Origin: Bradyrhizobium sp. Rc3b
Lineage (GTDB): Bacteria; Pseudomonadota; Alphaproteobacteria; Rhizobiales; Xanthobacteraceae
Direction: 5' to 3'
NCBI RefSeq assembly: GCF_900114915.1
Contig: NZ_FOUS01000019.1
Location: forward strand, 1-64,000
Length of the DNA stretch: 64,000 nucleotides
The translations under genes and the position numbers were made by a program. The notes beneath the pieces are model-generated. The model saw nothing but the letters and a program-made list of their open reading frames with translations. It had not been told where the DNA came from and ran no database searches. Position 1 is the stretch's first letter; every line of letters begins with the position of its first letter. Positions 15,996 to 25,353 of this stretch are shown one piece after another.

Positions 15996-16836
15996 TGCGA
16001 AGATTTCCCGCAGCCCGGTCGATCCTGCCGTGCTGTTCAAGGCCGTGTTCCTCGCCATCGTGGCCATCTTCGTGCTGGTGCCGCTGCTCGCGACGTTGCT
16101 CGGCGGCTTCAAATCGCTCGGCGAATTGCGCGTCAACCCGTTCGGTTTGCCGCGTCAATGGGAATGGCAGAATTACTCCGACATCCTGTTCTCCGCGCGC
16201 TACTGGCAGCTCCTGCGCAACTCGCTGATCATATCGTCGCTCGCGGTGGTGTTGACCCTGATCACCGCATCGATGGCGGCGTTCACCTTTGCCCATGTCA
16301 AGTTCTACGGCAGCTCGATGCTGCTGAGCTATCTCACGCTCGGCCTGCTGTTTCCGGCGGCGACCGCGGTGCTTCCGCTGTTCATCAAGGTGCGCGATCT
16401 CGGGCTGCTCGATACCTATTTCGGCGTTGCGTTGCCGCAGGTGGCCTTCAGCCTCGCGATGAGCGTGCTGCTGCTACGGCGGTTCTTCAAGGACATTCCC
16501 TACGAACTGCTCGAGGCTGCGCTGGTCGACGGCTGCAGCTACATCAAGTTCTTCCGCTATGTGACGTTGCCGCTGTCGCGGCCGATCCTGGCGACCGTCG
16601 GGACCATCACCTTCGTCAACAGCTGGAACGCCTATCTGTTGCCGCTGGTGATGCTCAACACGGATGCGCTCTATCCCTGGCCGCTCGGCATCATGGTCTA
16701 TCAGGGCGAGTATTCGTCCGAATGGCACCTGATCCTGGCCTTCATCACGTTGACCATCCTGCCGACGATCATTCTCTTCCTTCTGGCGCAGAAGCACATC
16801 GTTGCCGGCCTCACTGCGGGTGCGGTCAAGGGATGA
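15988..16836 (+). CDS. Sugar ABC transporter permease (MalG type)
   Basis: 282 residues with six predicted membrane segments and the EAA loop EAALVDGCSYIKFFRYVTLP. The end HIVAGLTAGAVKG is typical of this subfamily. ATG at 15988 overlaps the previous gene. No ATPase gene follows; the next gene encodes an oxidoreductase. Confidence 0.9.
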   Translation: MNSAKISRSPVDPAVLFKAVFLAIVAIFVLVPLLATLLGGFKSLGELRVNPFGLPRQWEWQNYSDILFSARYWQLLRNSLIISSLAVVLTLITASMAAFTFAHVKFYGSSMLLSYLTLGLLFPAATAVLPLFIKVRDLGLLDTYFGVALPQVAFSLAMSVLLLRRFFKDIPYELLEAALVDGCSYIKFFRYVTLPLSRPILATVGTITFVNSWNAYLLPLVMLNTDALYPWPLGIMVYQGEYSSEWHLILAFITLTILPTIILFLLAQKHIVAGLTAGAVKG

Positions 16837-16858
16837 ACGAACCCTTACGGAGATCACA

Positions 16859-17956
16859 ATGAGAAAAGTCGGAATTGGAATCATCGGCTGCGGTGTCATC
16901 AGCACCGCCTACCTCAAGGCGGCGCAACGCTTCCCGGTCATGGAGGTCAGGGCGCTCGCCGATATGCGCAGTGAAGTCGCGGAGCGGCAGGGTGCCGTTT
17001 TCGGGCTGCCGGCGATGCGGGTCGATCAATTACTCAAACGCGATGACGTCGAGGTCGTCATCAATCTCACGGTGCCGCTGGCACACACTGATGTCAGTCT
17101 CGCGGTGCTGAATGCCGGAAAGCATGTCCATTCCGAGAAGCCGCTCGGCATCAACGCCGCCGAAGCCCGCAAGGTGATCGATCTCGCCGCACAGAAGAAC
17201 CTGCGCGTCGGCTGCGCGCCCGACACGTTCCTTGGCGGCGGGCATCAGACCGCCCGCAAGCTGATCGACGACGGTGCGATCGGCACGCCGGTGGCGGGCA
17301 GTGCCTTCTTCGGCTGCCCCGGCCATGAGCGCTGGCACCCGGCGCCGGGCTTCTATTACTTGCGCGGCGGCGGGCCGATGCTCGACATGGGGCCGTACTA
17401 CATCACCGATCTCGTGCAATTGCTCGGCCCGGTCGCGAGCGTGATGGGCTCGACGGCGCGGCCGCGATCCGAGCGCCTGGTTACCAGCCAGCCGATGAAC
17501 GGCACGCTGATCCCGGTCGAGGTTTCGACCCATGTCGCGGGCACGCTTGAATTCGAGAGCGGAGCGGTCATCTCGATCGCGATGAGCTTTGATGTACCGA
17601 AGCACCGGCACGCGCCGATCGAGATCTATGGCGACAAGGGCAGCCTGCAGGTGCCGGACCCGAACCGCTTCGGCGGCGAGGTGCACCTCGCCAGGACCGG
17701 CGGCGAATGGGAAACAATGCCGTGGACGCACGGCCATGTCGAAGGCGAGTTCCGCTCCATCGGGGTCGCCGACATGGCGTCCGCGATCCTGAACAACCGA
17801 CCGCACCGCGCCAGCGGCGCGCTTGCGTTCCACGTGCTGGAGGTGATGGAGGCGTTCCAAACCTCCGCCGATGAAGGGCGCCGCGTCAAGATCGAGAGCA
17901 GCGTCGAGCGGCCGGCGATGCTGCCGGCGGGACGTGAAACGGGACAGGTCGACTGA
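16859..17956 (+). CDS. Gfo/Idh/MocA-family NAD(P)-dependent oxidoreductase
   Basis: 365 residues. The N-terminal Rossmann fold has GIGIIGCGVISTAYL, and the family motif EKPLG is near residue 97. The C-terminal half is the Gfo/Idh beta-sheet domain. Such enzymes oxidise or reduce sugars, often at C3. Its place beside a ThuA-like gene and an ABC importer recalls the thuAB trehalose/maltitol system of rhizobia, where 3-keto disaccharides are formed. Substrate is not certain. The start is set by a GGAGATCACA ribosome binding site. Confidence 0.88.
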   Translation: MRKVGIGIIGCGVISTAYLKAAQRFPVMEVRALADMRSEVAERQGAVFGLPAMRVDQLLKRDDVEVVINLTVPLAHTDVSLAVLNAGKHVHSEKPLGINAAEARKVIDLAAQKNLRVGCAPDTFLGGGHQTARKLIDDGAIGTPVAGSAFFGCPGHERWHPAPGFYYLRGGGPMLDMGPYYITDLVQLLGPVASVMGSTARPRSERLVTSQPMNGTLIPVEVSTHVAGTLEFESGAVISIAMSFDVPKHRHAPIEIYGDKGSLQVPDPNRFGGEVHLARTGGEWETMPWTHGHVEGEFRSIGVADMASAILNNRPHRASGALAFHVLEVMEAFQTSADEGRRVKIESSVERPAMLPAGRETGQVD

Positions 17957-17966
17957 GGGAATGACC

Positions 17967-18611
17967 ATGCGCAAAGCAATGATTGTATGGGGCGGCTGGC
18001 CGGGACACGATCCGGATCTCTGCGCCTCGATGATTCGCGGCTGGCTGAGGGCGGAAGGTTTCGAGGTGCGGATCGAGACGACGACGGCGGCATTCGCCGA
18101 TCCTGAGATCCACGACATGTCGCTGATCATCCCGATCTACACGATGTCGAAGATCGAGAAGGCGGAAGCGCTCAATCTCTGCGCGGCGGTGCGGAGCGGC
18201 GTCGGGCTCGCCGGCCATCATGGCGGCATGTGCGACGCGTTCCGCGATTCCGTCGACTACCAGTTCATGTGCGGCGGGCAGTGGGTTGCCCATCCCGGCA
18301 ACATCATCGACTACAAGGTCGACTTGACGAAGCCGGATGACCCCATCATGAAGGGCCTGAACAGTTTCGAACATCGTTCCGAGCAGTATTACATGCATGT
18401 CGACCCCGCCAACGAGGTGCTGGCGACGACGACCTTCACCGGCGAGCACGCCCCGTGGATCGAGGGTGTGGTGATGCCCGTGGTCTGGAAGAAGCGCTAC
18501 GGCGCGGGTAGGGTGTTCTATTCTTCGCTCGGCCACCGTGCCTACGAGCTCGACGTGCCGGAGATCCGGACACTGATGACCCGCGGCATGCTGTGGGCGG
18601 CGCGCGAATGA
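17967..18611 (+). CDS. ThuA-like protein
   Basis: 214 residues of the ThuA family, which has a glutamine-amidotransferase-like fold (MIVWGGWPGHDPDLCASM at the start; GLAGHHGGMCDAFRD in the middle; CQ-type catalysis not evident). ThuA works with a Gfo/Idh enzyme in trehalose and related sugar use in rhizobia. ATG at 17967 is preferred to the ATG six bases earlier because GAGGG lies seven bases upstream of it. The next gene overlaps its stop (ATGA). Confidence 0.82.
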   Translation: MRKAMIVWGGWPGHDPDLCASMIRGWLRAEGFEVRIETTTAAFADPEIHDMSLIIPIYTMSKIEKAEALNLCAAVRSGVGLAGHHGGMCDAFRDSVDYQFMCGGQWVAHPGNIIDYKVDLTKPDDPIMKGLNSFEHRSEQYYMHVDPANEVLATTTFTGEHAPWIEGVVMPVVWKKRYGAGRVFYSSLGHRAYELDVPEIRTLMTRGMLWAARE

Positions 18612-19657
18612 CGGGTGGGGCGACGCAGCCGGCGATTCGCGCCACGCTCGAGGACGTCGCGCGTGCGGCCGGCGTTTCGCTTGCGACCGTCGATCGAGTC
18701 GTCAACCGGCGCGAGGGCGTGCGCGCCAAGACCGTCGCGCGTGTCGAGGCCGCGGTGGCAAAACTCGGCTATCGCGCCGACCTCGCGGCGGCGCGGCTCG
18801 CCCGTGGGCAAACATTCCGCTTCGCCTTCGTGCTGCCGACCGGCAGCAACAGCTTCATGACCAATCTGAGCGAGCAGGTCCTGCGCACCGCGGACTGGCT
18901 CGCCGGCCAGCGCGGCTTCATCGACATTCTCCATGTCGATGTGTTCGATGCGGATGTGCTCGCCGGCGCGCTGGAGACCCTGTCGCCGGCCTACCAGGGC
19001 GTTGCCGTCATCGCGCTCGATCATCCCAGGGTTCGGGCCGCGATCGACGAGCTCGTCGGACGCGGGGTCGCCGTGGTGACCCTCGTGTCGGACGCGCCAA
19101 GCTCGCGCCGCCTGCACTATGTCGGCATCGACAATCCCGCCGCAGGCCGCACTGCCGCGACGCTGATGGGGCGCTTCCTCGCCGGGCGCGAGGGGACGGT
19201 CGCGGTGATCGCGGGATCGCTGTCGCTGCGCGATCACACCGAACGGCAGTTCGGTTTCCACCAGATCCTGTCCAGCGAGTATCCAAACCTGCCCGCGCTG
19301 CCGGTCATCGAGGGCCGCGACGATAGCGATCGCACACGGGAGCTCACGGCCGCGCTGCTCGCGCGCCATGCAGATCTTCGCGGCATATACTGCTGCGGTG
19401 CCGGAAACCGCGGCATCGCCGATGCGCTCGAGGCTTCGGGCCGCGCTCGCGAAGTGGTCTGGATTACCCATGAGCTGACCCAATACACACGGCGTTTCCT
19501 GGTTCGCGGCACCCTCGATGCCGTGATCAATCAGGATCCCGGGCACGAGGCGCGCTCCGCGGCACGCATTCTGCTCGCGCACTGTTCGGGCGAGCCAATC
19601 AGCGCCGACCAGGAGCGCATCCGCATCGACATTTTTCTGCGGGACAATCTGCCGTAA
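18608..19657 (+). CDS. LacI-family transcriptional regulator of the sugar operon
   Basis: 349 residues. The N-terminal LacI helix-turn-helix is ATLEDVARAAGVSLATVDRV, followed by the hinge and a periplasmic-binding-protein-like effector domain. Its ATG overlaps the ThuA-like stop, so it is made with the operon it probably controls. The hinge region (DLAAARLARGQ) and effector domain belong to the LacI branch with a ribose-binding-like fold. The likely target is the inverted repeat in front of the operon. Confidence 0.9.
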   Translation: MTGGATQPAIRATLEDVARAAGVSLATVDRVVNRREGVRAKTVARVEAAVAKLGYRADLAAARLARGQTFRFAFVLPTGSNSFMTNLSEQVLRTADWLAGQRGFIDILHVDVFDADVLAGALETLSPAYQGVAVIALDHPRVRAAIDELVGRGVAVVTLVSDAPSSRRLHYVGIDNPAAGRTAATLMGRFLAGREGTVAVIAGSLSLRDHTERQFGFHQILSSEYPNLPALPVIEGRDDSDRTRELTAALLARHADLRGIYCCGAGNRGIADALEASGRAREVVWITHELTQYTRRFLVRGTLDAVINQDPGHEARSAARILLAHCSGEPISADQERIRIDIFLRDNLP

Positions 19658-19786
19658 CGCGAGCTCATACCGCGAGCGCCGCAGCGTTGAGCCAGGCGCG
19701 GGCCGGTCAGCGAGCGAGCTTTGGGCGAGCAGAGCGCGGATAGCGGATCACGCGGAAGCGGCTGACGACTACCCAAAAGCTGTAAG

Positions 19787-20827
19787 TCACATCGGCTCGA
19801 TGCCGATCTTCTTGATGATCCCGGCCCATTTCTTGGTTTCCGCGGTCATGAAATCCTTAAGACCTCGGGGGTCCATTACCAGGGGCTCGGCGCCCTGCTC
19901 CACCAAGAGGGTACGCACCTTCGGATCGTTCATGGCTTCGATCATGGCGGCATAGAGCTTGTCGATAACGGCGGTGCCGGTGCCCGCGGGCGCGAGCAGG
20001 GCAAGCCACGCCGCGCTCTCGTAATCCTTCAGGCCAGCCTCGGCCGCGGTCGGCACGTCCGGCAGCGCCGTCATGCGTTTGTCGCTGGCAACCGCGAGCG
20101 GGCGCGCGTCGCCGCTCCTGATCAGACCGATGACGTTCGGCAAGAGCTGGAAGCCCAGTGGGACTTGGCCCGCGATGAAGTCCGGCGTGTAAGCGGCGAT
20201 GTTGCGGTAAGGAACGTGGGTTATCTCGGTGCCTGTGAGCTGCTCGAAATAGGCGGCCGCGAGGTGCTGCGACGAGCCGACTCCGACCGTCCCGTAGTTC
20301 AGCTCCCGGGGGCGCGCCTTGGTGTACTCGATCAGTTCGCGCAGCGATTTCGGCGGCAGCCTCGAATTGATCACAATGACATTCGGCAGCGTGGCAAACA
20401 GTCCGATCGGGGCAAGATCCTTCAGCGGATCGTAGGGCAGCTCCTTGTACAATGATCGGTTCGCGGCCAGTGGGCCCGAGGTGCTCATCAGCAGCGTGTA
20501 GCCGTCCGGGGCGGCATGTGCAGCGGCCGCGGTACCGATATTGCCGCCGGCTCCAGGGCGATTGTCGACCACGAAGGCCTGTCCCAATGACGCCGACATG
20601 CGGTTAAGGAGGATGCGCGTGATGACGTCGCTGGCGCTGCCGCCTGCGAAGGGCACGAGCACCTGGATCGGACGCGCGGGGTAGTCTTGCGCTTGCGCAG
20701 GACGCGGCCCGGTGGCGGAGAGAGCTGCGCCCAGGCCGAGCGAGAGCAAAGACCTGCGGTCAGGGTGAAATCCTTCAACGCGCGGCGCTGTGCCGTCCGT
20801 GATCTTGCTGTGACCGAACCTTGCCAT
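19787..20827 (-). CDS. Bug-family tripartite tricarboxylate transporter binding protein (orphan)
   Basis: 346 residues with a long N-terminal region, a signal sequence (DRRSLLSLGLGAALSATGPRPAQA) and the Bug/TctC fold (RPIQVLVPFAGGSASDVITR; VVDNRPGAGGNIG). These periplasmic proteins bind carboxylates. No TctA or TctB membrane genes are nearby, as is common for Bug proteins. It lies just downstream of a LysR gene in the same direction and may bind an aromatic or dicarboxylic acid handled by the divergent cluster. Confidence 0.88.
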   Translation of the reverse strand: MARFGHSKITDGTAPRVEGFHPDRRSLLSLGLGAALSATGPRPAQAQDYPARPIQVLVPFAGGSASDVITRILLNRMSASLGQAFVVDNRPGAGGNIGTAAAAHAAPDGYTLLMSTSGPLAANRSLYKELPYDPLKDLAPIGLFATLPNVIVINSRLPPKSLRELIEYTKARPRELNYGTVGVGSSQHLAAAYFEQLTGTEITHVPYRNIAAYTPDFIAGQVPLGFQLLPNVIGLIRSGDARPLAVASDKRMTALPDVPTAAEAGLKDYESAAWLALLAPAGTGTAVIDKLYAAMIEAMNDPKVRTLLVEQGAEPLVMDPRGLKDFMTAETKKWAGIIKKIGIEPM

Positions 20828-21038
20828 CTCGGACTGAATCTCCCGACCGTGTCTTGTTCTGCAAGCCTTGGGAGCGTCCGTGACAAGAATGTCCGGGAGG
20901 AGCGCCAGGCCGCGATTTTCTGCGCCTGGACCGTAGTTAGCGGCTTGACGTGACCGTCATGCCGGCTCGTCTCGAAACTTACCAACCCGTCTCATTTTGC
21001 AACGGGCGCGACATCTTGTCCGAATGAGCGTTCGGAAT

Positions 21039-22019
21039 TCAGGAAATCATCTTCCCAGCCTTGTGACGCCGCTTGCGGGATGACGAGGCTGCGCGGCCGG
21101 AGCCAGGTTCAGCCAACTCCTTTGCCACCGCGGCGGCCTGCGCCAGATCGTGGCTGATGACGTCCAGCACGGCCTTGGCCGCAACCGAGACCGCTCGCCG
21201 CGGGTGATGCACCCAGGCGATCGAGCGAACGATCCGTTGCGCGTCGAAACGATGGGCTCGAATGGTTCCGCTTGCCAGTGACTGCCGGAGCGCGATGGTC
21301 GGCAGCACGGTCGCGAAGTCGGTGGTCGCGATCACGTCGCAGAGGGCGGGCAGCGTGTCGAGCTCCAGGCGCGGCCGCAGGTCGATGCCGAGGGCTGCGG
21401 CGTGCTCATCGAGGATCAGCCGCAGTCCGTGGCGCTTGGATGGTAGCACCAGATCGAAATTCGCGATGTGGTCGAAGCGCAGTTTTGCGGGCGGCTTGAT
21501 CGGGCCGTCCTTGCGGCAGACGAACACCATTTCCTCGTCCATGATGTGATGCGCGGCGAGCGGCATCCTTCGGCGCGGCACGTTGATCAGCGCGAAATCG
21601 AGCTGGCCGCTGTTGACCCAGTCGACCAGCGTTTCGGTGTAGCCTTCGCACGCGGAGAGGATGATCTCGGGATAGCGGCGCGCGACGGTCGCCGACGAGC
21701 TTGCCATGGTGCTCTGCGCGACCGAGGTGATGAGGCCGACCGAGACGCGGCCCGAAATCCGCCCGCCGATCTGGGCCATCTCCTGGCGCGCATACTCGGC
21801 ATCGCGCACGATAGGCGCCGTCAGCCGCACCAGCGCCTCGCCGGCGCTGGTCAGCGTCATGCCCTGGACGCTGCGGTCGAACAGCTTTTGGCCGAGCTCG
21901 GCCTCGAGCTTGGCGATTTGCATGCTGAGCGCCGGCTGCACGATGTTGAGCCGGCGCGCGGCCCGCGTGACGTTCTTTTCATCGGCCAGGCACAGGAAAT
22001 ATTGCATCTGCCTGAGTTC
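21039..22019 (-). CDS. LysR-family regulator of the decarboxylase/aromatic cluster
   Basis: 326 residues. The N-terminal LysR helix-turn-helix is NVTRAARRLNIVQPALSMQ, followed by an effector domain. The GTG start (VELRQMQYF) is chosen because AAGGA lies eight bases upstream and because LysR proteins usually start a few residues before the helix-turn-helix. An ATG 45 bases earlier (22064) is possible but would lie 12 bases from the proposed operator. It is divergent from ubiX. The C-terminal tail is basic (RKRRHKAGK). Confidence 0.85.
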   Translation of the reverse strand, partial: ELRQMQYFLCLADEKNVTRAARRLNIVQPALSMQIAKLEAELGQKLFDRSVQGMTLTSAGEALVRLTAPIVRDAEYARQEMAQIGGRISGRVSVGLITSVAQSTMASSSATVARRYPEIILSACEGYTETLVDWVNSGQLDFALINVPRRRMPLAAHHIMDEEMVFVCRKDGPIKPPAKLRFDHIANFDLVLPSKRHGLRLILDEHAAALGIDLRPRLELDTLPALCDVIATTDFATVLPTIALRQSLASGTIRAHRFDAQRIVRSIAWVHHPRRAVSVAAKAVLDVISHDLAQAAAVAKELAEPGSGRAASSSRKRRHKAGKMIS

Positions 22020-22075
22020 CACGAGGCCAGTCCTTCGTTCGCCAACTCGCTCGCGATCCATCATCTCTGATGATG

Positions 22076-22094
22076 AATGATATAATCAATCATT
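22076..22094. promoter_or_regulatory. Candidate LysR operator between lysR and ubiX
   Basis: An inverted repeat AATGAT-N7-ATCATT in an AT-rich divergent promoter. Size and shape fit LysR-type sites. It lies 57 bases from the preferred LysR start and about 90 from the ubiX start. Confidence 0.4.
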
Positions 22095-22180
22095 ATTTGT
22101 TGTGATGGCAGAGATTGCCTAGTTTTGCGGCCGGCCACGTGACCTCGAGGGTACGTGCCTACGGGAGCGAAATCAGACAT

Positions 22181-22801
22181 ATGCAGCACGCAGCGCCCAA
22201 GCGCATGATCATCGGCATTTCCGGCGCCTCGGGCGTCACCTATGGCGTGCGCCTGCTGCAACTCCTGCGCAATGCCGGCGTCGAGACTCACCTGGTGATG
22301 TCGAAGACGGCCGAGCAGACCTTTGCCTACGAGACCGACCTGAAGATCGCGGAGGTGAGGGAGCTCGCCAATGTCAGCCATGCGATCGACGACATGGCTT
22401 CGGCAATCTCGAGCGGCTCGTTCCGTACCGCCGGCATGATCGTGGCGCCGTGCTCGATGCGCTCGATGTCCGAGATCGCCTCGGGCGTCACCACGACGCT
22501 TTTGACCCGCGCCGCCGATGTTGTGCTCAAGGAGCGCCGGCGCCTGGTGCTGATGGTGCGCGAGACCCCGCTGCACTCCGGGCATCTCAGGACGATGACG
22601 GTTCTATCAGAGATGGGCGCGATCATCGCGCCACCTGTGCCCGCCTTCTACGCAAAACCCGAGAATCTCGACGACATGGTCGAGCACACCGTCGGCCGGG
22701 TGCTCGACCTCTTCGATATCGATATCGGCGTGGTGCGTCGCTGGGGCGAGGACGAAGCGCTCAAGCGCCGCTCGCCGTCGCTGCGCAAGATCGCGCCCTG
22801 A
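22181..22801 (+). CDS. UbiX-family flavin prenyltransferase
   Basis: 206 residues of the UbiX/Pad1 family. The flavin-binding loop IGISGASGVTYG is at residues 11-22, and the APCSMRSMSEIASG and LMVRETPLH blocks are typical. It makes the prenylated FMN cofactor used by UbiD-type decarboxylases, and the ubiD homologue follows within 27 bases. Its use for ubiquinone synthesis is possible, but the cluster suggests a dedicated catabolic copy. Confidence 0.92.
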   Translation: MQHAAPKRMIIGISGASGVTYGVRLLQLLRNAGVETHLVMSKTAEQTFAYETDLKIAEVRELANVSHAIDDMASAISSGSFRTAGMIVAPCSMRSMSEIASGVTTTLLTRAADVVLKERRRLVLMVRETPLHSGHLRTMTVLSEMGAIIAPPVPAFYAKPENLDDMVEHTVGRVLDLFDIDIGVVRRWGEDEALKRRSPSLRKIAP

Positions 22802-22827
22802 CCCGAACGGCCGAGGAAAGATACGTC

Positions 22828-24246
22828 ATGCGAATGCAAAATTCGGCGAAGAGCACGAACGCACCGGCCGATCTGCGTGCCTGGCTCGCTTACCTCGCCG
22901 AGCGCGGCAAGCTCGCGATTGCCCGCGAGGGCATTGCGTTGACCGATGAGCTCGCCGCTATCGCGAAGCGGCTGGAGCGCGACAGCGCGGTGCTGTTCCC
23001 GCGCCCCGACGGGCACGAAATTCCCGTCATCGCCAACCTGTTTGCCGGCCGTGATTGGGTCGCCGATTCCATCGGCGTCACCGAGGACCAGTTGCTGCCA
23101 CGATTCCTTGCTGCCGCAAGCAATCCGCTGCCGACCCGCGAAGTTCCCGACGGTCCAGTGCAAGAGGTCGTTCACGACGACGTTGATCTGCTCCGACAGC
23201 TTCCAGTGCCGAAGCACAATGAACGCGATAGCGGTCCCTATATCACGGCCGGCCTGCTGATCGCCCGCAATCCGAGGACCGGCGTTCAGAACGTTTCGAT
23301 TCATCGTTGTCAGGTCAGCAGCAGGAATCGTATCGGCGTTCTGCTACTGCCGCGGCACACTTTCTCTTACTATCGTCTCGCGGAGGAGCTGGGCCAAGCG
23401 CTGGAGATCGCTATCGTCATCGGCGCGCATCCGGCGCTGCTGCTGGCTTCGCAGGCGATTGCTGCGCTTGACGAGGACGAGATGGCGATTGCGGGCGCGC
23501 TGCTCGGCTCGCCCGTGGACGTCGTCAAATGTCGCACCAATTCGGTTCGCGTTCCCGCCCATGCGGAGATCGTGATTGAAGGACGGATTCTGCAAGGCGT
23601 ACGCGAGCCGGAGGGTCCGTTCGGGGAATTCCCGCAATATTACGGCCCGCGCGCCAATCGCGAGGTGATCGAAGTCGATGCGATCACGCATCGCGCGGCG
23701 CCGATCTTCCATACCATCGTCGGCGGCGGCTTCGAGCACCTGATCCTCGGCGGCGTGCCGCGCGAAGCGACGCTGCTCCAGCATCTGCGCCGCAGCTTCC
23801 CGTCCGTGCTGGATGTTCGCCTCACGCGCGGCGGCACCTGCCGCTACCATCTCGCGATCAAGATGGACAAGACCAATGACGGCGAGCCGAAGAACGTCAT
23901 GATGTGCGCCTTCGGCGCGCATTACGACATCAAGCAGGTGGTTGTGGTCGACAAGGATGTCGATATCTCTTCCTCCGAGGAGATCGAATGGGCGGTGGCG
24001 ACGCGCTTCCAGGCCGACCGCGATCTCATGGTCGTCGCCGGCGCGCTCGGCTCGAAACTTGATCCGACCACGGATGACGGTATCGGCGCCAAGATGGGCC
24101 TCGACGCGACCGCGCCGGTCAGGGCGTCCGAGCTCGCCTTCAAGCGCATCCGCGTCAAGGGCGAGGAGGACGTCGACTTGACGACAGCCCTGCAGGCCGA
24201 TCCGGGCGCTGCGGTCGCGCGCCTTCTTGCGGAGGCGCGGATGTGA
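22828..24246 (+). CDS. UbiD-family prenyl-FMN-dependent (de)carboxylase
   Basis: 472 residues of the UbiD family. The family catalytic region is GVREPEGPFGEFPQYYG (near residues 260-276), with a second block DKTNDGEPKNVMM that helps bind metal and cofactor. These enzymes remove or add a carboxyl group on aromatic or unsaturated acids. The exact substrate cannot be read from the sequence. A GAGGAAAG ribosome binding site precedes the ATG. Neighbouring molybdenum hydroxylase and CoA-ligase genes point to an aromatic acid pathway. Confidence 0.9.
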   Translation: MRMQNSAKSTNAPADLRAWLAYLAERGKLAIAREGIALTDELAAIAKRLERDSAVLFPRPDGHEIPVIANLFAGRDWVADSIGVTEDQLLPRFLAAASNPLPTREVPDGPVQEVVHDDVDLLRQLPVPKHNERDSGPYITAGLLIARNPRTGVQNVSIHRCQVSSRNRIGVLLLPRHTFSYYRLAEELGQALEIAIVIGAHPALLLASQAIAALDEDEMAIAGALLGSPVDVVKCRTNSVRVPAHAEIVIEGRILQGVREPEGPFGEFPQYYGPRANREVIEVDAITHRAAPIFHTIVGGGFEHLILGGVPREATLLQHLRRSFPSVLDVRLTRGGTCRYHLAIKMDKTNDGEPKNVMMCAFGAHYDIKQVVVVDKDVDISSSEEIEWAVATRFQADRDLMVVAGALGSKLDPTTDDGIGAKMGLDATAPVRASELAFKRIRVKGEEDVDLTTALQADPGAAVARLLAEARM

Positions 24247-24370
24247 GCGGGTTGCCGCCCGGAAGCGCCTTGCGTCCGTTTGCGCCGTTGGAATATGTAG
24301 CTGGGGCGGCCTATAATGCCGCACCAACAAGGCAACCATTTTGCGGCGCAACGCCGGGAGGAAGAAACTG

Positions 24371-25210
24371 ATGTCGACGGCCCTGCGCATCGCTCATGGC
24401 GCTTTCGGCAGGGTCGCTCTGCTCGACATGGACCGTTCGCTGGTCCGCCACGCTCATCATCACTGCCACGTCCTGCTCAAGGTCGAGGGCGCCGACACCC
24501 AGTTTCTGGTCGGTGACCAGGTCACGCCGCTGACGGACACGGCCGCCGTTCTGGTCGACGGCTGGAAGCCGCATGCCTATGTGCATGACGTCAATCGCCC
24601 GCGCACGCTCATCATGGCGCTCTATATCGAGCCGGAATGGCTGAAGGAGTTCCGGCCCGGATGGGCCGCGAGTGGCGCGCCGGGCTTTTTCGAGCGGCCC
24701 TCGGGCGAAGTCTCGCCGCGCATTCGGCAACTCACGCTGCATCTTGCGGCCGAAATGATGGCGAATCCCGATGCGGTGCGAACCCACGAGCAGACCCTTT
24801 CGGACCTCATGATCGCGGTGATCGAGCGCTTCACGCCCTGGCGCAGCTTTCCGACCTCGATCCGCGGCATGAGCGCGGTGAGCTGCGACTGGCGGATCCG
24901 CCGCGCGATGGACGCGATGCGCGTGAACGATTCCTATGCCAACGTCGATCAGTTCGTGAAGGGCGCGGGCCTGTCGCGCGCGCAGTTCTTCCGCCTGTTC
25001 GAGACCTCGCTCGGCGTTTCGCCAAAGCTTTACCTCAACGTCGTCCGCATGGAGCGCGCACTCGACGCGGTGATGCGCGAGGACACGCCGCTCGGCGAGC
25101 TCAGCGAGCGCTTCGGCTTTCCGGAGCCTGCGCATTTCACGCGCTTCTTCCGCGATCATGCCGGTGTCAGCCCGCGCGAATTTCGCAACGTCTCGCGCCT
25201 CGCGGGCTGA
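24371..25210 (+). CDS. AraC-family transcriptional regulator
   Basis: 279 residues. The N-terminal part is cupin-like (HAHHHCHVLLKVEG), and the C-terminal third has two AraC helix-turn-helix motifs (NVDQFVKGAGLSRAQFFRLF and LGELSERFGFPEPAHFTRFF). It lies between ubiD and the molybdenum hydroxylase genes and in the same direction, and likely responds to the aromatic substrate. A GGGAGGAAG ribosome binding site supports the ATG. Confidence 0.9.
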   Translation: MSTALRIAHGAFGRVALLDMDRSLVRHAHHHCHVLLKVEGADTQFLVGDQVTPLTDTAAVLVDGWKPHAYVHDVNRPRTLIMALYIEPEWLKEFRPGWAASGAPGFFERPSGEVSPRIRQLTLHLAAEMMANPDAVRTHEQTLSDLMIAVIERFTPWRSFPTSIRGMSAVSCDWRIRRAMDAMRVNDSYANVDQFVKGAGLSRAQFFRLFETSLGVSPKLYLNVVRMERALDAVMREDTPLGELSERFGFPEPAHFTRFFRDHAGVSPREFRNVSRLAG

Positions 25211-25353
25211 TCCTTGCGGGCTGATATTGCGCTGCACGCTCTCGAATGAGACGATTTGGTAAGTCGTGAGAGCGGGCGGTATGGCCCTCGCGCCTCCTGT
25301 CCTGACAAACGTCGCCGTCGCGTCAGAGAACGCGTCGGGAGGTATGCCGGGAC

